This document shows, piece by piece, positions 9,813 through 19,675 of a DNA stretch of 43,343 nucleotides. Source of the DNA: Guillardia theta CCMP2712 (lineage: Eukaryota; Cryptophyceae; Pyrenomonadales; Geminigeraceae); assembly GCF_000315625.1 (NCBI RefSeq), contig NW_005434661.1:1-43343 (forward strand). Reading direction: 5' to 3'. Numbering within the stretch: the first letter of the stretch is position 1; each line of letters begins with the position of its first letter. The translations under genes were made by a program, and so were the position numbers. Below the pieces are notes generated by a model. The model searched no databases. It worked only from the letters and a program-made list of their open reading frames with translations, and was not told where the DNA came from.

Positions 9813-11128
9813 ATGGTGCCTGCATTGCTAAGCTTGTGCTGCTTCCTATCGCCTTCTCCCTTGCATGTTCGCAGAAGCTCTCCAGCTCAATATGACTCCT
9901 TTCTATCCCTCCGATCGTCGCGCCCCTGCTTTTCGCTCTCACCTGACTGCCTTCCAAGAACTTCGTTTATAAGTAGATATCGGGGGCTACGAACCCAAGG
10001 CAATGTAGCTTGTCAGGCGAAAGATGACGATCGGTTTGATGCATGGTTTGAGAGATCTGAGAAGAAAATGGAGCAAATAGAGGTATTTTCTGTCTTTCTG
10101 TCTTCTCCCGCCTCCTCTTCCCACGGAAACACATGAAACCTAATTTCGTGGGTGAAGAGAGCATCGATCGCGGCCCCAGACTTTCTTTCGTCTCGATCTT
10201 TGAGCACATGGAGCTGCTGCTTGTGGAAAGTCGCGTACCTGTTCTCAGAAAATCTACAACAAGAACGGGTGATTGCTCCAGACCTGGCATTCGTGGCTAA
10301 TCGAACCTTCGGTCAATCCAGTGAAATTATCCAGCCAAGCACCTTAAGTCTGAAGATTCCGATCTCAAGTCACTTTCTTATATGAGATGGTAGGAGGCAG
10401 TAGCGTTGCACTTCTCTTCGCTTCGTCGTGGTGCCCTGCGTATGACAAGAGAGCTCCAATGCTACACTCACCCACTCTGATCTGCAGATGCATACAGTTC
10501 CTGCCCTTGTTGCAGGCGTTTTTTTCAGCGCAAGTATGCAACTTATTGGCTGAATGCAATGCTAACTTAGTTGTAAATCAATATTTTATAGAACTCTGGA
10601 GAGCACAGCAAAGCTAAGGTGCATTTTTCTATGTAGATTGCGTCTAAACTGCGCGCAAGATATCCATCATTTTTGTGAGCTCGGATTTCTCAGAGGAGGA
10701 CGCAACCACCTTTTTCAAGTTTCAAGTTCATTTTGTTCTTTGTTCATTCTCAAACTTTGTCAGAAATGCTCACGGCGATTGGCTGATGCTTGACTACAAA
10801 AGCGCTCTTCGTTCCGAGCTGAAGCGAAAGTTCGGGTGCGTGCTTTTCAAGGAACTTTTCGGCCGGCTGATGATGGCATGCTGTAGAGTGTGGGCAGGAA
10901 AAGAGGCCTCGCAGTTTGGCACTTCCATAGCATCGTTCAAGTCGAGGAGAAGTGGAATCCCCGCGCTTGCAATTGTCGGATTAGACGGAGAGCTTGTCAA
11001 CTTCTTGAACGCTGAGCTGGAAGGTTTCGAGGCTTTGATGTAAGTTTTCTGTGCAATCTGCTTGGATCTCATACTACAACAGACACTGGAATCCTGAATA
11101 CTATGTCTGGCAGCAACTGAAACATTAA
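9813..11128 (+). CDS. Nucleoredoxin-like thioredoxin-fold protein with secretory/plastid leader
   Basis: The first exon (ATG at 9813) encodes a hydrophobic leader MVPALLSLCCFLSPSPL and a Ser/Arg-rich transit-like region ending at the splice near 10081. Later exons carry the thioredoxin fold in order: SVALLFASSWCPAYDKRAP (about 10400-10460), FLPLLQAFFSA, ISIIFVSSDFSEEDATTFF (about 10665-10720), GDWLMLDYKSALRSELKRKFG, GIPALAIVGLDGELVN, then WNPEYYVWQQLKH and a stop at 11126. Strand order and the VSSD and GIPAL motifs match nucleoredoxin/tryparedoxin-like proteins. The active site is WCPAY, so the resolving Cys of WCPPC is Tyr. Exon borders between 10150 and 10400 are tentative. It probably acts in the plastid or a surrounding compartment. 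Confidence 0.7.
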
Positions 11129-11376
11129 AACGAGGTACGGGGGCTTCGAACTCACTTGTCTTTTACTAATTACAGCAATAGTAGACAGTATGCTCCGATG
11201 CCTCGGTCGATACATTCATGATCGGATCATCTCGTAGCGAAATTTTCAGAACTTTGAATCGGGTTGCTCGAATTCGTCGTAAGACAAAGAGCTGAATTTC
11301 TCAGCACTTTGACCATCACTATCAACACGTTTCCTGGTTCCTGGTGATCATTGCGAGGCAAAAAGAGAGACGATAC
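11129..11376. other. Short convergent spacer
   Basis: This gap between two gene 3' ends is AT-rich, and I see no gene in it. Confidence 0.4.
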
Positions 11377-12788
11377 TTACTCTCTTAACGTCGTGGTGCT
11401 GGCCATTCTTCCATCCTTGTTGTACATACGAATCGTGCGTACAAGCTCCTGTTCGCCTCTCAGAATTAGCAGGAATTACCATGGTAAATAACCTTGTCAT
11501 TGAAGAAGCAACCAAACTCAGCGCTGAAGCTTTGAACGCCTGGCAACTTGTCTCCATTCTGCACATCATCAAAATGCAACGCAAGTACAGAACAATAGAG
11601 ATACTTTGTCTGATTCTGTGGAGAATGCTGCTTCAAGTGCCTTCTTTACCGCTTCCACTGGATCCCCCTTGGAGCCTCCTGATTGATCGGGTTCTGCTTT
11701 TTCAACTTTGTCGAGGCTGACCTTGTCCAACTTCTCTGGCAAACACACCCAGCATCCACTTGGAAGCATGAAAAGCTTGCAACCATCGTCCATGATGATC
11801 GAATCTTCAACTGGACTGTTGACATCACTCCAAGAGATCTTTCTTGCAACTCTGTTGCGCTCGTCCAAAACTTGCATTTCCCTGCGAAATTTCTGGGTAC
11901 CATCCCATTGATTCCCACTTCGTGCTGCAAACGTCATCTTTCCTCCTCCTAATCTTGCCACTCCCCTGAAATTTTTGCATCATTCAATGGCGTAAAAGCA
12001 GCTATTCATTTCACCTTCCAAATGCTTCTCCTCGATATTCCCCCAAAAGTGAAAGGAACGTCATAGGGGGACGAGTGGGCTGCACATTGTCTTCAAAGTA
12101 TTTGATCCCTATGAGCCTGTTTGCACCTGTCCAAAGGGTTTGATCAAATCAAAATTACACTCAAGAAAAGATTACCAACGCTCACAAATCTCTTCTCTTC
12201 ATATAAAATAATCCTGCTGAGCTTTGATTCAAAGTCATAAAGTGCTAGACATCGGATCCTTTCTTCTTCCGACAGCGCAACAGACATTTCGATGCAGAAC
12301 CTGGCAGTTCCTGGGACATCAGGAACCGACACCAAGGAGCTGTCGTAAGAATAGGAGCCATCTTCGGCACAGTGAAATTCATCGTTGACAGTTATCACAG
12401 ACTCAGAAAGGCGGGGAGAAGTCTCGTTGCCAACCACAAGTCTTTGCTTTGCCGACTGCTGACCTTCTTCTAGTTGAACCACGTCGATGGAGTGCTCAGT
12501 GACGAAGGGTGGAACATAGTCTCCAGTTTGTGGCGAGATATGCAGCGCCCTGCCCATCCAACGGCCGAGGTTGTAGTTCTTGAAGGCTTCCCACTCAGAC
12601 TGGAATGGGAGTCGCTCCTCAGATTCCCTCCATTGCATTCGCGGAGAACAGAAACCATTGCGCTGCGCCCGAGGGCTCCCGATGCGCTTCAAGGTCGACA
12701 AGCCATGCCTTCCGGCCAATTTCAAGGGACTCACGCAAAAGCATGATGCACCGCCAAGTGCACAACTCAGCAGGAGAAACAATTTCAT
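11377..12788 (-). CDS. Plastid-targeted DUF3598-like protein
   Basis: The minus-strand gene starts at ATG 12788 with signal peptide MKLFLLLSCALGGASC, followed at once by FCVSPLKLAGRHG. A Phe just after the cleavage site is the stroma-import signature of cryptophyte plastids. The mature part has WEAFKNYNLGRWMGRALHIS, then (after introns near 12160 and 12000) PPMTFLSLLGEYRGEA, KMTFAARSGNQWDGTQKFR, a large exon to about 11605, then SFSAEFGCFFNDKVIYHG and VRTIRMYNKDGRMAST, with a stop at 11377-11379. The W-x-F-x-N-x-G-x-W-x-G opening and the R-x-Y-x-x-(D/E)-G ending are typical of DUF3598 (lipocalin-like, cyanobacteria and plastids). The last intron would be only about 23 nt, so that join is uncertain. 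Biochemical role unknown. Confidence 0.65.
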
Positions 12789-13810
12789 AGAATGAAAGTC
12801 GCCACCTGCATCATGCCTCGTGAGTTACGACCCTCTTCCATGTATGTCTTGTTTCCTGTCCCTCCTTGGCTCCCCCTCCCTCCTTCTCTCCCTCTCTCCC
12901 TCCAAATCTTTCCTCACCTAAGCACTGAATCAACTCACCGATCTTATTGTTTTGATCACTAGGCTTTTGTGCTCGTCCGAATTCTCATAGCTTCTCTGTC
13001 TCTACTTCTTCGTGCTTTCGTCCCACCTCTATTACATTATCCTCCTTCCTGAATTTCCTTCATCTCGATCTGAAAGTGCAAGTAGACATGAACTAAATCT
13101 TGATGTTTGATATCTGACTTGCGTTCGTGCATCTTCTTTCTCTCAATCTGTTTCTCTACGGACAGCTGCTTCTTCCATTGCTGTTTAGCTGCTCTCCCCG
13201 CATTGTCGAGAATCCTCAATACAACCCACCCTTCAACACTTGTGATAACCCCACCCCGTCTAATTACCAGCCGCTGCTACAAATCAGAAGCTAAATTGGA
13301 CACCAGTACCCCCTCATTTGTGGAAGTCGTAATTGTTGCACCCTACTATTATGACCTACCCCTGCTGTTTAACCCCACCTTCTTAAATGCTGGAAAAGCA
13401 CCGGGTAGATCTATTGAGGATCTTAACACCCCACCTACTGTATTACCTAATGCCTCATAGGACCCCGAGATGCTCCATTGCAACAAGACTGGATCTTGTG
13501 AAACCTGCTGCACCCCCTCGTTCATCTTTACCCTCCAATAAGTCTGATAATGGTGGGTAGGGGGTACTCGGTCAAAGCACCGGGTCCTTTGTCGGTGAGA
13601 ACAAGGGGAGAAATCAACAGCTGCGATCGCGATTGACCACCCGGGCATTGACGGATCGAAATGCAGGTGGGGGTACATGTAACTACCCATATATTGAAAA
13701 GACATTTGGGTGGTAGGGGTGGTCTTTCACTCTCGAGGATGGCATGTCGATGGCTGAGCGGCTTTACGGCGCGCGCGCCGCGTCTTCGGCCTCTTGTCTC
13801 CTCTCCCACC
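12789..13810. repeat. Gene-free stretch with G/C-biased dispersed repeat
   Basis: No gene is supported. 12850-12910 is pyrimidine-rich (ccctccctcc). About 13230-13720 is full of ACCCC/GGGGT words and shares ataatggtgggta with the region near 9250, so it is probably a degraded member of the same repeat family. The promoter of the uS17m gene should lie at the right end. Confidence 0.45.
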
Positions 13811-14549
13811 ATGCTTCACTCCTTGTCTTCTCAGCTTTCTCGACTTATTCCACTGGCCCCTTCACCAGTACGCAACAACATAACATCAAGAAGCATCACT
13901 TCCTTCAACTGCTTTCCTTCTATTGCCAGAGGCTTCGTCATCCCTTCCAAGGAAATGGGGAAAAAGCGGGGTTTCATATCAGCTACTGATTCCTTCAATC
14001 TTTGTGGTGCTCAGAACCAAGTGAGACAGTTTCGCACTTCTTCCCCGTGTCTTGAAAGAAAACGAATGACCGGGGTTGTTGTAACCAATGGGGCTCAGAA
14101 ATCAGGTATGTGAACTCTTTGAGTTGCCTGCCTGATCATGGGAATAACTTACATGACCTGTGCAGTTGTAGTGGCAGTCGAAAGATATTTTGTGCATCCC
14201 AAAGTCGGTATGATGATCAAGAAGAGAAAGAAGTTTATGGCTCATGATGAAGAAGACAAATATCAGGTACTGGCTCGGGACTGTTGTTCGTATCTTACAG
14301 GTTTCCTTAAAGATTGGGGACCGAGTTATTATCGAAGAGCATCGTCCTATCAGCAAGAGAAAACGCTTCATTGTTAGAGTTTGAATTATGTTGATCGTCA
14401 AACTGATGTCGCCGCAGGTCATTGGCTTGGCTCCATCCAAAATCCCAAGCTATTTGAGAGAGGAAGATAAGCAGGAGATCGATGCCAAATTCTCAAAGGA
14501 ACACGTGGAATCAGAATCGGAATCAGCCAAACAATTGTCTGATAAGTGA
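13811..14549 (+). CDS. Mitochondrial small-subunit ribosomal protein uS17m
   Basis: Four exons (13811-14105, 14166-14266, 14301-14372, 14418-14549) add to 600 nt, or 199 residues. The first about 90 residues form a basic, Ser-rich leader without acidic clusters or a hydrophobic core, consistent with a mitochondrial presequence. The uS17 domain follows: MTGVVVTNGAQKSVVVAVER, HPKVGMMIKKRKKFMAHDEE, LKIGDRVIIEEHRPISKRKR. The order T-G-x-V, K-x-x-x-V, MAHDE and GD-x-V-x-I-x-E-x-RP-S is the S17 signature. The C terminus has an acidic, Ser-rich tail. It binds 16S-type rRNA in the small subunit. A plastid location is less likely because there is no signal peptide. Confidence 0.85.
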
Positions 14550-14729
14550 TGTTGGAACATACAAATCGAATACCATTTAAAATCCTTGCTCATTGTTATT
14601 TCCATTTTTTCTTTCAAAATTCGAGCATGGCATGAAACTCTAGAAGTTGGCTTCATGAGGCTACACTCTAAACTGAAAGATGTTCTCTCTTTGAAAAAGT
14701 AGATGGAGACTGCTGACAGTCACTTGAAC

Positions 14730-16188
14730 CTAGGCTTTGCCCATCGCCTTCATCATCGTCTCTCCGATTTTGGCTGGGGAATTGGTGACATACACTCCAG
14801 CTGATTCAAGGGCCTTGATCTTATCCTGAGCTGTTCCTTTACCGCCAGAGATGATGGCTCCCGCATGCCCCATGCGCCTTCCGGGTGGTGCAGTGAGACC
14901 TGCGATGAAAGACACGGCCTGCAGGGAATGGGTGAGTAACAAGAAAACCCTCAATCGTAAGATTACCGGTTTCTTGATTTTGCTGTTCTTCATCACCTCG
15001 GCTGCTTCCTCTTCAGAGGATCCTCCGATCTCGCCTGTTATTCAGTCACATCAATGCCTGATGTTAATCAGAACAATGTCAACGGACCAATCAAAACAAT
15101 CCCTTCTGTATCCGGGTCTTGCAAAAAGAATTCCACACAATCCTTGTGGCTGGTTCCATTGAAAGGATCTCCGCCGATACCGACAACAATGGATTGACCA
15201 AGACCCATCTATGAGATAAGATTCCTTAGAAAAGCATCCATTTTCATGGCAACTAACCTGAGTAGTCTGGTAAACAGCCTCGTAGGTCAACGTTCCGGAA
15301 CGAGAGACGATTCCAATCTTGCCTTTGCTATGGATATATCCCGGCATGATACCCATTTTGCACTCACCAGGCTTTAAGTCCAATGAATCTCTCAAAGGAA
15401 AATACTTGTGAAACGAAATACCTTAATGATCCCTGGACAGTTGGGTCCAATCATACGAGTCTTGGTGGACATATTCAGTGCGTGCTTCACCCGCACCATG
15501 TCCTAATAAAAGGTTATAAGCTTTCAAAGTTGAAAAGAAATGTGGATCAAATCACCTGCTGCGGGATTCCTTCGGTGATCACAACGACCTACAAAAGACC
15601 ATTCAACATCACCATTAACTTAAAGGAGTTTTTGATTCAAATTCCATGATGTTTCTTCTGGTTTTGAAAAAGTCTCACCAGCGGAATCTCTGCCTCGATC
15701 GCATCAAGCGCTGCCCGCATAGCAAACGGGGGAGGAACGTAAATAACCTCACATGATGTTAAAAAGTAGCCGAAGAACACAATTTAGATCGATACAGAAG
15801 CATCTGGCTTAACGGCTTCTTTGGCTTCTCGCACAGTGTTGAACACTGGAAGCCCAAGATGGGTGGTACCTCCCTTCTTTGGAGTAACCCCTTTTAAAAT
15901 GAACGTCAACATCCATAATATTCTGAACATTATGAGAACTTATACCTCCCACCATCTTGGTTCCGTAAGCAATTGATTGCTCAGAATGAAACGTTCCCTA
16001 TCAAATCATCAGAAATCCTTCGCACAGGATGGTTGTTTCAATTCAGCAACCTGAGAGCCGGTAAAGCCCTGGCAGATAACTCGCGTGTCCTTGTTCACGA
16101 AAGGAGGTGGGCGTTGGCTCATAAACCTCTTGTTGGCCTTGAAGGTCCTGCAGAAACTGCGGGACAGATCTCTTTGAAGAGCTTGCAT
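14730..16188 (-). CDS. Succinyl-CoA ligase, alpha subunit (mitochondrial)
   Basis: The minus-strand gene has about ten short exons from ATG 16188 to TAG 14730-14732. The N terminus [20 protein letters not shown] is an amphipathic mitochondrial presequence. Conserved blocks in order: [34 protein letters not shown] (CoA-binding Rossmann region), [105 protein letters not shown], and [19 protein letters not shown] with the phospho-histidine. It ends [20 protein letters not shown]. The enzyme converts succinyl-CoA to succinate with NTP formation in the TCA cycle, paired with a beta subunit not in this window. Length (about 315 residues) is usual. An in-frame ATG at 16233 is an alternative start. 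Confidence 0.93.
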
Positions 16189-18053
16189 GGTGTCTGCGAC
16201 CGCAAAGATACAAGTCATGTTTGTGAATCGCATTCAAAACAATCAGCTTGAACAGACGAAATTCTAGATTTTTGGGCGGAAAAATGATCACATCTAAACC
16301 ACTTTGCGTGCCGTTTCACTACGACTGTTCCAAGAAACTGTCCCGTATGCGAGCTTGAGCAAAGATTCCTTTGCATGTGGCTGGATATCTATGTAAATCT
16401 AAAGTTTTCTAATCAAAAGAACAAAAGAGTGAATGTAATGTCTCCTTGTATCAATCTGCCCAGCTGTGTTGGTTCTAAGGTCGTAACGAGATAAATGCTA
16501 CGAAAACAATGTCTGAGAAGAACGTGTGTATAACTCATGACAGGCAGAGAACAATCGTCCAGAATGAGCAGGAATTACTAGGCGAAAAGAACGAGAGGCT
16601 TGCATCAGGGTCGCTGCAGTCGCGACATGGCACCGTAGGGCGTATCAAGGTCAGCGACACCATTGCTGCCGAAGATACAGGGGTCGGTACTGGAAGCTTA
16701 AAATGTATGGATTTTTAAAAATTGGTAAAACTGGTGCTATTTTTCTACCTGTAATCAACAACGTATTTTAAAATATACAAATACAATACAAGGAATTACA
16801 AAGATGATAATCTACAAAAATTATACTAATATTCATTGGTACTGATAAGTATCGATCTTACCTACATGAAACAGTTCTTTGATATGTATATTTTGTACTG
16901 AATTTTCTTCTCCTCAAATCACACACCCTACAATATCCTGTGAATGAATGGGGTGCTGAGGGTAGTCGACGCTTTTCTTTTTTTTCGATCGTTCATCTGA
17001 TAACGACTCAAGACCGGTCGTACCTCTCACTTACGTGGTGCTATAACCCCTACCCCACCTTCATCCAGCAGGACTACCCCTTTCGTCCCTTGAAGCCTTT
17101 ACGTTGCCACTTTGAAAGCCCTCTACCCCCTACCCTCGGAGGGGCCGCGGGCCTCCCGGTGGACTCCGAGCCGCCGGAGATGATTGATGTTGAGTTGAAG
17201 TTTGAAGTTTGAAGTTTGAAGTTTGAAGTTTGAAGTTTGAAGTTTGAAGTTTGAAGTTTGAAGTTTGAAGTTTGAAGTTTGAAGTTTGAAGTTTGAAGTT
17301 TGAAGTTTGAAGTTTGAAGTTTGAAGTTTGAAGTTTGAAGTTTGAAGTTTGACGTTTGAAGTTTGGGGCTGCCGCAGTAGGTCCCTCGAGTCGGGCGTTG
17401 AGTTTCTTCTCCTGTACGGCGAGGAGTCCGCCCCGGCTTCTCTTCATGAATCGCCGCGATGCCAGGCGGCAGTGAGTTCAGCCGCACGGCAAAGCAGGTG
17501 GCGAGTGACTCGCTTCAAGTTGCTGAACTTGATTCAGTGAGAGTCCGATCTGCAGTGCCATGATGGCTGCCGCCGCTGCAACTCAGTTGTGCTGGTCGTG
17601 TCGTTACCCCTGAGGGCCTCGGAGCCGTGTTGTAGCTAGATCATGGTACTGAGTTGTTATCGCTCAGGGAGCGTTTGCGAGTGCTTGGAGTTAGTACCCG
17701 GTAGTACCAGTCTGGCAAAACAGTTCAAGTGCAACTATCGGATCCCCGCATATCAACCCAGAGGGCTGAAGTTTGTAGTTCCAGAGGACAATGCATGGAG
17801 GAGACAGCAAGTATTTATAGTGGTATTATATTGACCTCAATTTTGATGATATGTGGATGGTCTAGCTGTTAGCTTATAGTTGATTACGTTTTTAGATTTT
17901 CATGTTAGCAGCGACAATGCGTTGGTGTTTTCTCAAACTGGCAGAATTACAGCGATATTTTTGTTTCTCATGGTTCTCTCAGATTTTGATGTCATCGGAT
18001 ATCTAGATTGAACCTTGGCAACCACTTTTGACCCGAGGAAGAACACCACCATC
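16189..18053. other. Gene-free stretch with heptamer array
   Basis: I can support no gene. 16300-16920 is AT-rich with a short open frame (16509-16718, 69 codons) that I do not trust. 16930-17190 becomes G/C-rich (ggggtgctgagggtag, ggggccgcgggcc). A heptamer array fills 17197-17364. 17370-17830 is mixed, with ggagttagtacccggtagtacc resembling the dispersed G-rich repeats. Confidence 0.4.
17197..17364. repeat. (GAAGTTT) heptamer array, 24 units
   Basis: Twenty-two perfect copies (17197-17350), one variant (gacgttt) and one more perfect copy. The 7-bp period puts a repeated QTSNFKL peptide in open minus-strand frames, but that is a by-product of the repeat and not evidence for a protein. Confidence 0.95.
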
Positions 18054-19592
18054 ATGAGCGAGTCTCAAGACATGGAAGGGAAGTATCGATCGATATACCC
18101 TGTCATCGATGAGCCTGTTGGGACTTCTGTGCCGTTTTTCCCACAAGTGGCAACTCAAGACAGCAAACCAAAAGTTCCAATGCTGGGGCAAGGGCAAGAC
18201 CCTTCCAAGAGACTGGATCTTTCCATGTCCGAAGCTGATGCGAAGGTGACAGTCGACTTGGCTTACTGCTGTGCATGTGATCACACTTGCTATGCAGGCA
18301 CTCATGCAGGGTTCTCACCCTGCCATGAAGCGACCCGACATCACCTCCCTCGTCAGACCCACAGCCTCCATCACCGAGATCCCTGGCGCTCCGTCGGCCG
18401 CAAAACGGCTGAGCGGGGCAACTAGTCTCAGGGATGCAGCGAAGCCGATTGAAAACGGAGCAGTACAGCGACAAGCGCTGGACAGCATCGTGTCACCCCT
18501 CACGAACAAAGAAGATACCTCAGATCGCTTCTCGTAATCGCACCATGCACATGTCTGACAGATGGTGATCTTTTCCTCAGATTCCCCGCCGTCGTTTCTT
18601 TTGCTATCGGCTGGATTTTCCCTCCCATGTGGTTGTGCGGCCTTCGATCTTTGTCATCTGCCAATCGAACTTCAAGACTGCTTGGAGCCGCTTCTCTTTT
18701 CTTGCTTGTCTTGTATTGTACGCTTGCGCTTGTTCTATTTGCTAAGTGAGGAATTGCAAAGTCTTGAGTGAGGATATTAACTTCACTGCAGATACTATTG
18801 GCCAGATGATTGGTCTGGCAACGATCCTTCCTGTGTCCAATTCACGCAAGGACAGCAAGATTTCACTTCCAATCCCAACGGCAGTGCCCTAGCAATCCAA
18901 ACGCTGCCTGCAACCAGTGCGGTCATTCCTAACATCACTCTATACACAGTCAATTGTGCATATGTTACACAAACTCAGATCAGTGCGGACACCTCGACTT
19001 ACAAGAACAGATCCTTTGTCGTCCGTGCTCTCTTTCCTACGACCCTAGGGGACGACTTTGGGCTGTATGTGCGGGACATTGGATCGCCTATCAGTACTTC
19101 TTCTGCCTCCTCTCCTGCACGAGCTTGGTTCCAATACTCCAACCCGGCCGTCAGCAACCCCTACAAGGTAGGAAGCCCCAACTACGGCAGTCGTCCTCCT
19201 TGCCTGTCTGCAATGTGCAATGGGGTGTACGAGGCGCCAGCCTTCGCCAAGCAGGGATCCAAGTATGTTGCTACTGTGTCCCTGGGCTGGTGAGTTTTTC
19301 CATCTTGCTAGTTGCAGCTGAGCGCAGCATAGGTATCAGTACCAGATGGCCATCGGAATGTACGCAATCACCAAGAACGCTCTCGAGCGCTCCTTCTGCA
19401 TCGACACCTGCCTAATTGACAACATCCCAGACCCTAACAATCCTTCCAAGTAAGATCCTTCTGGCGACTCGCAGACACTGACGTGCCCTTGTTTTCAGAA
19501 ATATCAACCCCTGTGCCGGCGTGTCTCTGGAAACATGCTCGGCAGCCAGCCACTGTAGACTAGCGAAAAGCAGCACGCAATGCACAGGATAA
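18054..19592 (+). CDS. Unknown membrane protein with Cys-containing ectodomain
   Basis: Joined exons run from ATG 18054 to TAA 19590-19592. The soluble N-terminal part begins MSESQDMEGKYRSIYPVIDE and continues after an intron (about 18246-18298) with a Ser/Thr/Ala-rich stretch. After an intron near 18535-18580 come two hydrophobic segments, FPAVVSFAIGWIFPPMWLCG and LLGAASLFLLVLYCTLALVL. The ectodomain follows: YYWPDDWSGNDPSC, a Thr/Ser-rich strand-like region, then after further introns (near 19292 and 19450) YQYQMAIGMYAITKNALERS and a tail with eight Cys ending AKSSTQCTG. The Cys spacing suggests disulfides outside the cytosol. I do not recognise the family. Confidence 0.65.
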
Positions 19593-19675
19593 CAGCACAA
19601 GATTGAGAGAAAATCTAGCTTCACTAGCAGAAATGCCAAATTATAGTACAAGGGAAAATTGAGAGGAGCATGTTT

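Noticed and set aside
17074-17487. Minus-strand open frames with many QTSNFKL repeats
   Set aside because: The peptide repeat comes only from the GAAGTTT heptamer array (7-bp period, all frames open); there is no other coding signal.
18054-18425. Separate small gene ending at about 18425
   Set aside because: Splicing at 18246/18298 (GCGAAG|gtgaca...atgcag|GCACTC) keeps the frame and joins it to the downstream membrane-protein exons.
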